A stretch of 64,000 bases of DNA from JBHIFB01 sp046760905 (GTDB lineage Bacteria; Gemmatimonadota; CAZMKB01). The notes under the pieces are model-generated. The model was not told where the DNA came from. It worked only from the letters and a program-made list of their open reading frames with translations, and ran no database searches. Where the stretch lies: the NCBI GenBank assembly GCA_046760905.1, contig JBHIFB010000002.1, positions 22,283 through 86,282 of the forward strand, read 5' to 3'. Numbering within the stretch: the first letter of the stretch is position 1; the number at the start of each line of letters is the position of its first letter. This document shows positions 7,499 to 16,912 of this stretch, piece by piece. The translations under genes were made by a program, and so were the position numbers.

Positions 7499-10483
7499 AT
7501 GAGGACCATCATCAGCAATTTCGTCGTGTTTTCACTACTTTTGTTTCTGACCACTGTTTCTCTCACGGGTTTTGTAGAGGATCCCACACTCGATTCGATG
7601 GAAATTCCTCTCTATGAAGTGAGGGGTTTGAGACTATCCGAAGTGAGGGGGATGACCGCTACTGCTGATGAGTCTTTTGCAAATTTTCTGCAGAGGTATG
7701 GAGGGAGCTGGCAATACCAGATCAATATGAAGACGGGCTCATTCCATCACATTTTCGGCAGCGGTATACAGCTTGCTGCCCGGATCATTGATGAAGAGAC
7801 GCTCGAGGAAAGTGCTCGAAGCTTCATCTCTGATAATCAGGGCCTGTTCAAGGTCGAAAGTGAGAATCTCAAGAAATTCCACGTTGGAAGATCTCCCGGC
7901 AAGTGGTCAATCATCTTCACTCAGACCCACCAGGGTGTTGCGGTCTGGGGCTCGAAGGTCTATCTCGTTTTCACCGATTCCGGGAGGCTGTTCGCTTTCG
8001 GGTCGGATGTTTTCGGTGACATTGACGTATCGACAGTCCCTTCGCTCACCGAGGAGGAGGCTCTTTCAATCGCCAAGGAGAGCATAGGATATGTGGAGGG
8101 GAGAGACCGCCTCAGGTTCTCCGGCAGCTTTGTGCTCCCGGTTGGACAGGGGTACCGCCTCAGTTACAGGTTCGACCTCCATGTTGAGGAACCTTATGGC
8201 CTGTGGGCCACCTACATAGATGCCCACACAGGTGAGATATTATGGAGGGAAAATCACATCCGGGCCTTCGTCGACTTCATCGGTCACGTTCAGGCTGATG
8301 TTGAATGGGATGGTTACTGCGATGGGACCACGCAAGATTATCCTCTCAAGAGCATGTACATTAACATAAGCGGCGTTGGCACCACGACCACGGATGAGAA
8401 CGGTGATTTCACTCTCTCATACGGGGGATCGGATCCAAAGAGCATCTCAGCGGAGTTCAGAGGACCATGGTGCAACGTGGAGAGGTATGGTGGCCCTGAC
8501 GCCAGCCATTCGGGCACCATAACGCCCGGAACGCTCTACACGATAGACTGGGACAACGGCAACTCTTTATACAGTGAGCGTGATTGTTTCGCTTATGTGA
8601 ACAAGCAGCACGACTGGCTGAAGGATATAGACCCTTCATACACAGGCATGGACTACGAGTTGCCGACATACGTCGAGAGGACGGACGGCTACTGTCCCGG
8701 CAACGCCTGGTGGGATGGCTATTCGATCAACATGTGTTACCAGGCCAGCGGGTACGCGAACACCGGTAGGATGGGCGATGTCGTCTACCATGAATATGGC
8801 CATGGTATAACTGACTTCCTCTACGGTTACAACGATCCTCCCGGTGACCTGCACGAAGGCAATTCGGACATCGTGGCTAACCTCCTCACCAGGGAGCACA
8901 TCATAGGTCTCGGTTTCTACCTGAACAATTGCACTTCGGGGATAAGGGATTCGGAAAACACTCTGATCTATCCCGACGATCTCTGGGGTGAGGGACACCA
9001 CGACGGGCAGATCATTGCAGGCTTCATCTGGGACAGCTGGCAGGAACTTCTTGCCGCCTATCCTCAGGATTATGCGGACAGCGTCATATTCCACGACTGG
9101 CATTTCGGAAGGGATCTCGGCCTTCCCCAGACACAACCGGACCAGGTCTACTGGACATTCGTGGCAGATGACGATGATGGGAACCTTGACAACGGCACTC
9201 CGCACCACGACCAGCTCTGTGTCGGTGCCACAAACCATGGCTTCGATTGCCCGGAGATTCTCGTCGGTGTTCTGATCTCCCACACACCGCTCACGACCAC
9301 AACCGAAGAGAACACTCCCTTCGAGGTTCTCATGACGATGGTCTCGACCGAAGGGAACATTCTCATCGACAACAGCAAGGTATATTATAGGACAGACAGC
9401 GGATCCTGGAATGAGCTATCGATATCGGCGACAGGTGAACCGGACGAGTACTTTGCAACCATACCGGGCCAGCCTCAGCCAACCCAGATAGACTACTACA
9501 TCTATGGCGAGGACGATGTCGGTAATTTCAGGACTCATCCTGAAGGCGCACCTGCAGAATACCACTCGTTTTACGTCGCCTGGCTCTATGAGCCATTCGA
9601 AACGGGTCTCGACAACTTCACCATAGGCGCGCCTGACGATGACGCAACTACCGGGATATGGGAGAGGGTCGATCCGGTTGGCACTTATTACGGTGGACAG
9701 GTTCAGCCAGAGGATGACTTCACGCCCGATCCGGGTACCGACTGCTATATAACAGGCCAGCATTACGGAGGTGATGTTGGGCAGAATGATGTCGATAACG
9801 GGAAGACGACTCTCTTCTCAGATGTGTATGATCTGACAGGGGCGGTCGAGGCCTGGGCGATTTATAGACGATGGTTCTCGAATGATCTTGGTGCTTCCCC
9901 TGGAGAGGACTACTGGCTGGTACAGATCTCCAACGACGGTGGCGATACGTGGCAGAATGTCGAGTACACGAACGATGATGCAGAGCGGTGGCTGGAGGTC
10001 GCAGTAGACATAGTATCCTTCTTCCCTTCTCCTGACCAGGTTCAGTTTAAATTCGTTGCGAGTGATGAGTGGAGTGGTTCTCTTGTAGAGGCGGGGGTAG
10101 ACGAGTTCATCATACTCGCAGACATAGGCCCGGTGAATCACGAACCCGAGTTCAGCGCAGGTGGAGTTACACCGGTGGAAGGACAGTACTGCAAGCCGTT
10201 CACCTTCAGCATCTATTACTACGATGCAGATGGTGACAGCCCATCTGTGATACAGGTATACATTGATGGGACGCCGTTCTCGATGTCGCTTTCTTCCGGC
10301 ACGCCTTCGGACGGCACATACGAGTACGAGACTCTTCTCAGCGTCGGCACACACTCGTTTTACTTCTATGCGGAGGATGGCCAGGGTGGTTCGGTAAGGT
10401 TGCCCGAATCGGGAGAGCTGAGTGGACCGGAGGTGGACAATTCATGCAGCGGACCCCCCATTCCGGTAATGGGCACATTCTGA
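7499..10483 (+). CDS. Secreted thermolysin/fungalysin-like metalloprotease
   Basis: 994 residues from ATG 7499, preferred over an in-frame ATG at 7463 because AAGGAG lies 6 nt upstream. A signal peptide is followed by an FTP/PepSY-type propeptide (about 60-250) and an inserted small beta domain (about 255-330). The catalytic domain carries HEYGH (His431, Glu432, His435) and a third zinc ligand Glu453 in EGNSD, a gluzincin arrangement of HExxH plus a downstream Glu. The C-terminal third has Ig-like and MAM/jelly-roll-like beta domains and ends without an obvious sorting domain. It is probably an extracellular protein-degrading enzyme. The M4 versus M36 assignment is unsure: HEYGH differs from the usual HEFTH and HEYTH. 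Confidence 0.85.
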   Translation: MRTIISNFVVFSLLLFLTTVSLTGFVEDPTLDSMEIPLYEVRGLRLSEVRGMTATADESFANFLQRYGGSWQYQINMKTGSFHHIFGSGIQLAARIIDEETLEESARSFISDNQGLFKVESENLKKFHVGRSPGKWSIIFTQTHQGVAVWGSKVYLVFTDSGRLFAFGSDVFGDIDVSTVPSLTEEEALSIAKESIGYVEGRDRLRFSGSFVLPVGQGYRLSYRFDLHVEEPYGLWATYIDAHTGEILWRENHIRAFVDFIGHVQADVEWDGYCDGTTQDYPLKSMYINISGVGTTTTDENGDFTLSYGGSDPKSISAEFRGPWCNVERYGGPDASHSGTITPGTLYTIDWDNGNSLYSERDCFAYVNKQHDWLKDIDPSYTGMDYELPTYVERTDGYCPGNAWWDGYSINMCYQASGYANTGRMGDVVYHEYGHGITDFLYGYNDPPGDLHEGNSDIVANLLTREHIIGLGFYLNNCTSGIRDSENTLIYPDDLWGEGHHDGQIIAGFIWDSWQELLAAYPQDYADSVIFHDWHFGRDLGLPQTQPDQVYWTFVADDDDGNLDNGTPHHDQLCVGATNHGFDCPEILVGVLISHTPLTTTTEENTPFEVLMTMVSTEGNILIDNSKVYYRTDSGSWNELSISATGEPDEYFATIPGQPQPTQIDYYIYGEDDVGNFRTHPEGAPAEYHSFYVAWLYEPFETGLDNFTIGAPDDDATTGIWERVDPVGTYYGGQVQPEDDFTPDPGTDCYITGQHYGGDVGQNDVDNGKTTLFSDVYDLTGAVEAWAIYRRWFSNDLGASPGEDYWLVQISNDGGDTWQNVEYTNDDAERWLEVAVDIVSFFPSPDQVQFKFVASDEWSGSLVEAGVDEFIILADIGPVNHEPEFSAGGVTPVEGQYCKPFTFSIYYYDADGDSPSVIQVYIDGTPFSMSLSSGTPSDGTYEYETLLSVGTHSFYFYAEDGQGGSVRLPESGELSGPEVDNSCSGPPIPVMGTF

Positions 10484-10519
10484 GGTGGTTCAACCGGTAT
10501 TTGAAGGCCGGAGATTTCC

Positions 10520-10557
10520 AAGGGCCCACCCCTTTAAATGGGGATGGGCCTTTTTTT
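10520..10557 (+). terminator. Rho-independent terminator of the metalloprotease gene
   Basis: GGCCCA-CCCC (10523-10532) pairs with GGGG-a-TGGGCC (10540-10550) around a 7-nt loop with one bulged A. Seven T follow on the plus strand. It lies between convergent genes. Confidence 0.88.
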
Positions 10558-10575
10558 GTTTTGATATGTTCAGAA

Positions 10576-11802
10576 TTATCCAAATGGCCTGTCACCCTGG
10601 TATAGGAGGTAGAGTATAATTGCAAAAGTGGCCGCTGCAAGCAGCTGGAAAGGGCTCTCGATGCCGAAGGAGTCCGAGAGAAATCCCGCGATGAAAGAGA
10701 ACACGGCACCGCCCATCATCTGGAGGTTTGCAGCGATACTGAAAGCACCCGGGCTGCTTGCGTCGGGAACTCTTTTCCCTACACAGGAGAGCAGGCAAGG
10801 GTAGGTGAGGAACAGGAAGAATCCGAATACCGCCATGATTCCGACCGCGGCTCTTGTGTCGTCCGTAATCGAGAGGAGGATAGAACCGAATAGAACGGCT
10901 GCGTAAGAGAGGATGAGCAAGGGCCTGTGACCGATATAGGCCACGATTCTGCCATATAACATCGATGAAACCGTACCGGCTCCTATCCAGACGGCGAGGA
11001 TGTAACCCGTGTGCGCCATGGAGACTGAAATCCGGTGGTGGAGCAGTGAAGGGGCGTAACCGATTATAATAAACCATGCGATGCCTCCGAGACAGAAAGC
11101 AGGCACAAGCGGTTTGAGGCTCAAGAACGCCTCTCTCCAGGATGGCATTGAAGGAGAGGAGTTTTTCTCCTCGGAAGCGTCACGGCCACGCCAACTCGTG
11201 ATATAACCTGCTATCGATATGATCGTGGCAACAAAGGCCCAAAGAAGAACCGGGAATCTCCATCCACCCCTCTCAGCTAGAATACCGCCGATGGTGAAGG
11301 ATACCAGAACGCCGAGGTCACCCATTGCGCTCTGGATTCCCATTGAGCGATCGAGTCCTCTCTCCCGTGCGAGGGTGTTTATCCACGCGATTCCGACGGG
11401 ATGGTAGAAGCTGGCGGATACCCTGAACATAAGGAACACTAGGAGGAAGGTGAGGAAACGCTCGGTGGTAGAAATAAGGATGAGAGACAACCCGATGCAT
11501 AATATCGCAGTTGGAAGGATCTTTCTGTAGTGCCTTTCCCTGGCGAATGATCCGATGAGAAACTGTGAGACAATTGTCACCGCGAGTCCTGCAAGGTAGA
11601 CTGTTCCGATCTGGGAGTATCTCGTTATGATGAATCCCTGATCGTAGAGAACAGGGTAGATTAGGGGAAGAGTGACCACGGCCGCATCATTCACGAAGTG
11701 AAACAGAGAAATGGAAAAAAGGGACCGCGCGAAACTTGCTCTCGATCCATCTTTTTTTTCGAATGATTCGGATTCTTTCAATAGCCTCAGAGTCTCTTTC
11801 AT
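10576..11802 (-). CDS. MFS transporter, fosmidomycin-resistance-like
   Basis: 408 residues with about 12 membrane helices. The N-terminal HFVNDAAVVTLPLIYPVL followed by YSQIGTVYLAG, and the later FHPVGIAWI (SASFYHPVG), resemble the Fsr branch of the major facilitator superfamily. The substrate cannot be read from sequence: fosmidomycin efflux is one known activity of relatives, and general drug or metabolite export is equally possible. The ATG follows GAAGGGAAT. It is a single gene between a convergent protease gene and a divergent HU gene. Confidence 0.85.
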   Translation of the reverse strand: MKETLRLLKESESFEKKDGSRASFARSLFSISLFHFVNDAAVVTLPLIYPVLYDQGFIITRYSQIGTVYLAGLAVTIVSQFLIGSFARERHYRKILPTAILCIGLSLILISTTERFLTFLLVFLMFRVSASFYHPVGIAWINTLARERGLDRSMGIQSAMGDLGVLVSFTIGGILAERGGWRFPVLLWAFVATIISIAGYITSWRGRDASEEKNSSPSMPSWREAFLSLKPLVPAFCLGGIAWFIIIGYAPSLLHHRISVSMAHTGYILAVWIGAGTVSSMLYGRIVAYIGHRPLLILSYAAVLFGSILLSITDDTRAAVGIMAVFGFFLFLTYPCLLSCVGKRVPDASSPGAFSIAANLQMMGGAVFSFIAGFLSDSFGIESPFQLLAAATFAIILYLLYQGDRPFG

Positions 11803-11833
11803 AAGAATTCCCTTCGATCCGATATTACGCTTA

Positions 11834-11862
11834 ATCTAAGAAAACGGACAGGAAGATTTCAA
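11834..11862 (-). promoter_or_regulatory. Possible promoter of the MFS gene
   Basis: On the minus strand TTGAAA (11862-11857), 17 bp, then TTAGAT (11839-11834), 32 nt before the ATG. The -10 is a weak match. Confidence 0.45.
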
Positions 11863-11922
11863 TAGCAAAAAAGGATGCAGCCCCCTTTATCAAAGGCAGC
11901 TGTTTCTCCTGTTAAAAAACAG

Positions 11923-11951
11923 TTGACATGAGAAGGTCATTGTACTAAAGT
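11923..11951 (+). promoter_or_regulatory. Promoter of the HU gene
   Basis: TTGACA (11923-11928), 17 bp, then TAAAGT (11946-11951). The -35 is perfect and the -10 matches four of six. A palindrome covers the -10. Confidence 0.65.
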
Positions 11952-11957
11952 ACAATG
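11938..11957. promoter_or_regulatory. Perfect palindrome over the HU promoter, probable operator
   Basis: CATTGTACT and AGTACAATG are exact inverted repeats of 9 bp separated by AA. The 20-bp site overlaps the -10 and likely start, where a repressor would block polymerase. I do not recognise the regulator. Confidence 0.65.
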
Positions 11958-11989
11958 AAGAGCGGAAACTTTTCGACCGGAGGTGATGG

Positions 11990-12283
11990 ATGAACAAAGC
12001 AGAACTCGTAGAGGCTCTCGCTAAGAAGACCGGAATGAGTCAGAAAGATGCACGAAGAACCGTCGAAGCTCTCTTCAGCACAGATCCCGGCACTGGAATC
12101 ATCGCCGCCCAGCTCGATCGGGGCAACAGGGTGCAATTGACCGGCTTTGGCACCTTCGAGATCAGGAACAGAAAAGCGAGAACCGGAAGAAACCCGCAGA
12201 CGAATGAGACAATTCATATTCCCGGGAGGAGATACCCCACGTTCAAACCTGGCAAGGCCCTGAAGGAGAGAGTGAAGGAGTAG
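11990..12283 (+). CDS. hup: HU/IHF-family DNA-binding protein
   Basis: 97 residues. The family signature is clear: VQLTGFGTFEIRNRKARTGRNPQT, then a conserved FKPGKALKE end. A short insertion, TDPGTG at about residues 31-36, follows the first helical pair and makes it about seven residues longer than the classical 90-residue HU. HU-type dimers bend and compact DNA. GGAGGTGA is 3 nt before the ATG. It is monocistronic, with its own promoter, operator-like palindrome and terminator. Confidence 0.93.
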   Translation: MNKAELVEALAKKTGMSQKDARRTVEALFSTDPGTGIIAAQLDRGNRVQLTGFGTFEIRNRKARTGRNPQTNETIHIPGRRYPTFKPGKALKERVKE

Positions 12284-12312
12284 GGTCATAGGATCTATTA
12301 TGTGATGCATCT

Positions 12313-12336
12313 GGAGGCATTCGTGCCTCCATTTTT
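12313..12336 (+). terminator. Terminator of the HU gene with UUCG loop
   Basis: GGAGGCA (12313-12319) pairs perfectly with TGCCTCC (12324-12330) around a TTCG tetraloop, followed by ATTTTT. Confidence 0.9.
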
Positions 12337-12396
12337 ATGTCCTCTTTCGCTGAAACAAATGAACCATGTGGGAGTATAAGAGGCGAAAGGAAAAAA

Positions 12397-15300
12397 ATGG
12401 ATTTCAGATCGACACTCAAGTCCATTGCACTCCTTGCGTGTCTGTGTCTTATATTTTTCAGCTCAACCCTTCACTCGCATGGAGTGTGGACTACGGGACG
12501 AGGAATACATCCTGGCCGGCTGAGGTGCATGGGGTTTAACCTCGAGTCGAGAGCGGCTAAATCGTTCATAACCGGTCCCGTCATGATGAGAGCTCAGCAA
12601 GAGTCTCACAGAGTGGGGATCATTAGAATCGAATTTCAGCCGGATCAGGATGACAGTACCACAGGAAATGGGTTATTCGGTAACCTGCCTTTCTACCATC
12701 CTCATCCTGATACCATACTGGCCCGCCAGGGATATGTTGTCAGGGATAGTACAATAAACAGCAGGTCTAAGTTTTACTACTCCAAACACATCCAGTGGAT
12801 GAGAGAATATTTCGAAGCCACATCCCGCGGGCTCTTCACCATCTCAGACCTGGACACGGTAACCGATATCACCCCCATAATACAGCTCAGTGAGAAGATG
12901 GGAGTATACGGTGATAATGAAGATTTCACCGGGAACATGCTCCGGTTCGTGAACGACTCTGTGAGAAGTGCAGACACCCTTACGACTTTCGATTTTGCGA
13001 GATACGATGCCCTGCTCATTTTTCACGCAGGTGCGGGGGAGGAGTCGGATTTTGGTCCTCCAGAGGAATTCTATCCTGGAGATTCACCGCGTGATCTTCA
13101 CTCGGCATACATCCCCTTTGAGGCCCTGAGGGAGTACCTTGGCGAAGGTGATCCCGATTATATGGGTATCCCCACGACCAGTGAGGCAGGTGAGACGACA
13201 TACGTAAGGAATGCACTCGTTGTTCCCGAGACTCTAATCCAGGATTCTGTTTATAATCCGTCAGCTGTGTATCTCGATATCCTTGGAGTAGTAGTCCACG
13301 AATACGGTCACCACCTGGGTCTACCCGATCTCTACGATCCGGCGCATCCCACCAGGCCGGCTATCGGCAACTTCGGTCTCATGGGTACGGGCGCTTACAA
13401 TTCCTCAGCGAGGCTCCCATCCGAGCCGATCGGGTGGTCGAAATACTACCTCGGCTGGGTTGATGCTACAGAAGTGATGTCTGACACTAACGGCATCGAA
13501 CTAATGGCAAGCGAGGGAGCGGGTGAGAAGGCGAAGCTCATAAAAGTGCCGATTTCATCCTCCGAGTACTACCTCCTCGAGAACAGGGTGAGGGACCGGG
13601 ATTTTAATGGAGAGTTCGAGTTCTACGATGTTGATGGAGACAACTGGCCGGACCTCATGACTGATGGATACAGGTTGCCCGATGGAACCTTCTCAGAGTT
13701 CGATTTCGCCCTCCCAGGGATAATAACATATCCGGATAATCCTAAGCCGGGATCCGGTGTTCTAATATGGCACATAGACAACGAGGTGATAAGAGGCGCC
13801 TTCGATCCGCAGTTCAACCAAAACTGCATAAACTGTAACATCTCCAGACAGGGGGTCGACCTAGAAGAGGCAGATGGTATTCAGCATCTCGATGAGTTGT
13901 ATCCTGCAACCATCGATCCCGGATACGGTTCACCATTCGACTCCTACGGTGGTGAGGTGAGTGGGGTAAAACAGGCTCTGTACGGTAACCTCAACACCCT
14001 TTTCGGCCCATCGACCAACCCCTCCTCGACGAGCAACTTGGGTATGGCAACCAACATCAGCATCTCCGGATTCCGTTCCCTCACGATTGACCCGTCGCGG
14101 AGCCTGGTTGATACTATAGTCGGTGTTGATATCAGCTTCGAAGAGAAGCTCTTGGGATTTCCGGTCGTTCTGAGAGAAGAGGACCAGATGGACTTCGAGA
14201 AAGACCCCGGACTTTTCAACGGGAACTCGATGGCCCTGGCAGATCTGGACAACGACGGAGCTTGTGAGATCGTCGTAGTAACCAGGGAAGGCGATGTGTT
14301 TATTATAGACTCGCGGGGACGCACCTTTCCGGAAGGCTCCGCTGATATCTCGCCGTACATTTCAATCGGCAAGACCGTGAGCTCCTCGCCGTCTCTGGGG
14401 GATCTGGATGGGAGCGAGATGCACGATATCGAGATCGCCGTTCTTACAGAGGATGGCGACCTCTATGCTCTTCTGTCGGGGGGGCCATCCGGCCAGGATG
14501 TGATAGCGCAGGGATTTCCCGTCAAACTCGAAGGGAGTGACCACAGAGGTCCACTGTGTTTCGACCTGGATGGAAACGGTACGGATGAAATCATAACTAC
14601 CTCCCAAGCCGGTGGCCAGCTGAAGGTGAGTGTCACAGGTGGTGATGGATTGAGCCAGGACGCCTGGCCGATCACAATCGATGAAGAATCGATCGCAATC
14701 CCGGCCATCTACCCGCACATAATATCCGGGGTTCGTGCAGACAGCGCCGATATCATTCTTGTGACCACCGATGGAACGGTTTACCGTATCTCCGGACGCG
14801 GCGAGGTCCTGTGGCATGTATCTCTCGATGAAACTGTTGAAGTACCGCCGGTACTGGCTGATCTTGACAGGGACGGTGACATAGATGGCGATAACATAGC
14901 AGAGCTGAGAGGCGATCTCGAGATAGTGGTGGGAACCGTCGACGGCGACGTATACGTGATCTCTTCGGATGGTGAATTGCTGCCCGGCGGCCCTCAGTCG
15001 ACAGGCGGCAGGATACGGTCACCACTGGCGGCAGCCGATGTTAATATGGACGGCTATGTCGAGATAGTCACTCTTATCGAGGATAGCTGGGATCTTAACA
15101 TATACAGATTGAATGATACCGGCAACGCACTCATGAAGTTGAGACAGTTCCCGAAGCATATACCGGTTCAGGATGTGAGTGGATCAAAACCATATTTTTC
15201 ATCTCCTGTCACCGCCGACATTGATGGAGCAATCGCTGCTGATCAGGGGAGGTTTTCAGGTGAGGAGATACTCTTTGGAACGAAGGATAACAAGCTTCTC

Positions 15301-15870
15301 GTGTTCGATGTAAGCGAGGCCACCTCACCCATAAAGTCGTATCCACTCGGGGGAGATCTTGTTGCGAGCGCCGCAGTCGGCGATGTTGACGACGATGGTC
15401 TCATCGATATATTAGCTTCGGACGACAGGGGCTACATATACGGCTGGAAGACAGAGATGAATGCCTCCCAATCAAGAAGTTCATGGAGTCAGCTGGGCAG
15501 TGACTTCACGAGGAAGTATGCCAATGTTGATTCCCTACTCCTTGCGATACCGAGTGAACCCCCTGTTTTTACACAAGACAGCCTCTATGTGTATCCCAAT
15601 CCGTTTATTCCAAGCAAGCACAGCAAGGTGAATATCCATTTCGAAGTGGATCGTCAATTCATGGAAGCTAAAACATATATATTTGATATATCTGGAAGAA
15701 GGATCAAAGAAATCGAATTGTTCGATAACAGCGTGAAGGAGCCAGGTGATTTCAATCCTAATTTCAGGATAGACGATCTATCAAGCGGTGTTTACATACT
15801 TGCCCTTGAGCTTAACATGGTTGAAGGAAATAAAAAGCATTTGTACAAAAAATTCGCGATCGTGAAGTAG
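12397..15870 (+). CDS. Secreted M6-type metalloprotease with FG-GAP repeats and C-terminal sorting domain
   Basis: 1157 residues from ATG 12397, which has GAAAGGA 5 nt upstream; an in-frame ATG at 12337 lies against the HU terminator. A hydrophobic signal segment is followed by the catalytic region with HEYGHHLGLPD (His301, Glu302, His305, Asp311), the metzincin-like zinc site of the immune-inhibitor-A family, and a GLMGTG turn. Residues about 590-1030 contain repeated DLDNDGxxEI / DVDDDGLIDI calcium-binding FG-GAP motifs. The last about 85 residues (YVYPNPF..., FDISGRRIKEIEL, LSSGVYILAL) match the FlgD-like sorting domain used by type IX-type secretion. It probably degrades protein outside the cell. 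A PorV-like gene follows directly. Confidence 0.86.
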   Translation: MDFRSTLKSIALLACLCLIFFSSTLHSHGVWTTGRGIHPGRLRCMGFNLESRAAKSFITGPVMMRAQQESHRVGIIRIEFQPDQDDSTTGNGLFGNLPFYHPHPDTILARQGYVVRDSTINSRSKFYYSKHIQWMREYFEATSRGLFTISDLDTVTDITPIIQLSEKMGVYGDNEDFTGNMLRFVNDSVRSADTLTTFDFARYDALLIFHAGAGEESDFGPPEEFYPGDSPRDLHSAYIPFEALREYLGEGDPDYMGIPTTSEAGETTYVRNALVVPETLIQDSVYNPSAVYLDILGVVVHEYGHHLGLPDLYDPAHPTRPAIGNFGLMGTGAYNSSARLPSEPIGWSKYYLGWVDATEVMSDTNGIELMASEGAGEKAKLIKVPISSSEYYLLENRVRDRDFNGEFEFYDVDGDNWPDLMTDGYRLPDGTFSEFDFALPGIITYPDNPKPGSGVLIWHIDNEVIRGAFDPQFNQNCINCNISRQGVDLEEADGIQHLDELYPATIDPGYGSPFDSYGGEVSGVKQALYGNLNTLFGPSTNPSSTSNLGMATNISISGFRSLTIDPSRSLVDTIVGVDISFEEKLLGFPVVLREEDQMDFEKDPGLFNGNSMALADLDNDGACEIVVVTREGDVFIIDSRGRTFPEGSADISPYISIGKTVSSSPSLGDLDGSEMHDIEIAVLTEDGDLYALLSGGPSGQDVIAQGFPVKLEGSDHRGPLCFDLDGNGTDEIITTSQAGGQLKVSVTGGDGLSQDAWPITIDEESIAIPAIYPHIISGVRADSADIILVTTDGTVYRISGRGEVLWHVSLDETVEVPPVLADLDRDGDIDGDNIAELRGDLEIVVGTVDGDVYVISSDGELLPGGPQSTGGRIRSPLAAADVNMDGYVEIVTLIEDSWDLNIYRLNDTGNALMKLRQFPKHIPVQDVSGSKPYFSSPVTADIDGAIAADQGRFSGEEILFGTKDNKLLVFDVSEATSPIKSYPLGGDLVASAAVGDVDDDGLIDILASDDRGYIYGWKTEMNASQSRSSWSQLGSDFTRKYANVDSLLLAIPSEPPVFTQDSLYVYPNPFIPSKHSKVNIHFEVDRQFMEAKTYIFDISGRRIKEIELFDNSVKEPGDFNPNFRIDDLSSGVYILALELNMVEGNKKHLYKKFAIVK

Positions 15871-15911
15871 TTACAGCTCTGTGACATTACATTATAGAAG
15901 GAGCCCGGATC

Positions 15912-16832
15912 ATGAACTCTATGACAATGAGAACGGCTTTCATGCTTCTTTTGCTCGCCTCTTTCTCAATCGATTCCGGTTTTTCCAATGACAGAACCGG
16001 CAGCGGCCTTGCCTTTCTCAGGATAGGAGTCGGGGCCCGGGCATCCGGCATGGGTGAGGCATTCGTCGCTGTGAGTGACGATGCATCAGCCACATACTGG
16101 AATCCAGCCGGATGTGCACTCATTGAGAAGACCGAGGTGATGTTCATGAACAATTCCTTCATCCAGGACATCTCTCAGGAGTTCGTGGCGGTGGTTACGA
16201 GTTTCGGGGACTTCAAGGTGGGTGGCGCCTTCAATCTTGTCAACCTCGGCACTCTGGAGAAGCGTGATGAAACTGGAGAACTGCGTGGAGAATTCAAGCC
16301 CTTCGATCTTGCCGCCTCCTTCAGCCTGGCTTATCCCGTGATGGACTGGGTCGATGTGGGAACAAGCGTGAAAGGCGTCATGGAGGATATAGACACAGAG
16401 ACCGCATACGGCGCGCTTTTTGATGTCGGTTTCATTCTGAGGTTGCCTGTGGATGGGCTGTCGGTGGGAGGAGTCGTCCAGAATATTGGCCCTGCTATAA
16501 AGTTCATAGATGTGGCTTTCGATGCTCCGAGGACCTGGCGTGGTGGAGTATCCTACGTTCGCACCATTGTCGGATTTTCAAGCCAGGTCGGTCTCGCGCT
16601 TGATCTTGTCTCTCCAATGGACGACGATTTCCAGGTGAACGTGGGGGGGGAGGTGGAGTACAACGAAATCGTAGCGGGAAGACTTGGCTTCCGCGGTGGG
16701 GCGGACACGCAAGGCATAACCACCGGCATCGGAGTTCGCTACAGGGGCTTTATCATAGATTATGCATATGTACCTTTCTCCGAGAATCTAGGAAACACGC
16801 ATCGAATAGGGATCTCCTACAGGTTCCGGTAA
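15912..16832 (+). CDS. PorV/PorQ-family outer-membrane protein
   Basis: 306 residues: a signal peptide (about 1-25), then GVGARASGMGEAFVAVSDDASATYWNPAG, the signature of the PorV/PorQ (UPF0164) beta-barrel family, and regularly alternating strands to a C-terminal aromatic-rich end (GISYRFR). In Bacteroidetes PorV carries type IX cargo to the attachment complex. Its place 41 bp after a protease with a type IX-like C-terminus fits a shuttle role. AGAAGGAG precedes ATG 15912. Other family members are simple porin-like proteins, so the transport role is inference. Confidence 0.82.
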   Translation: MNSMTMRTAFMLLLLASFSIDSGFSNDRTGSGLAFLRIGVGARASGMGEAFVAVSDDASATYWNPAGCALIEKTEVMFMNNSFIQDISQEFVAVVTSFGDFKVGGAFNLVNLGTLEKRDETGELRGEFKPFDLAASFSLAYPVMDWVDVGTSVKGVMEDIDTETAYGALFDVGFILRLPVDGLSVGGVVQNIGPAIKFIDVAFDAPRTWRGGVSYVRTIVGFSSQVGLALDLVSPMDDDFQVNVGGEVEYNEIVAGRLGFRGGADTQGITTGIGVRYRGFIIDYAYVPFSENLGNTHRIGISYRFR

Positions 16833-16912
16833 GACCATCCCGCACCTATCCTTGTATTAGAACGCATGCCGTATTATCTTTAGAATCGAAACGGCCCTAT
16901 GAGGTTCATTCT

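Noticed and set aside
12337..12396. Upstream ATG of the M6 protease
   Set aside because: It begins just after the HU terminator, lacks a ribosome site and adds a charged leader before the signal peptide.
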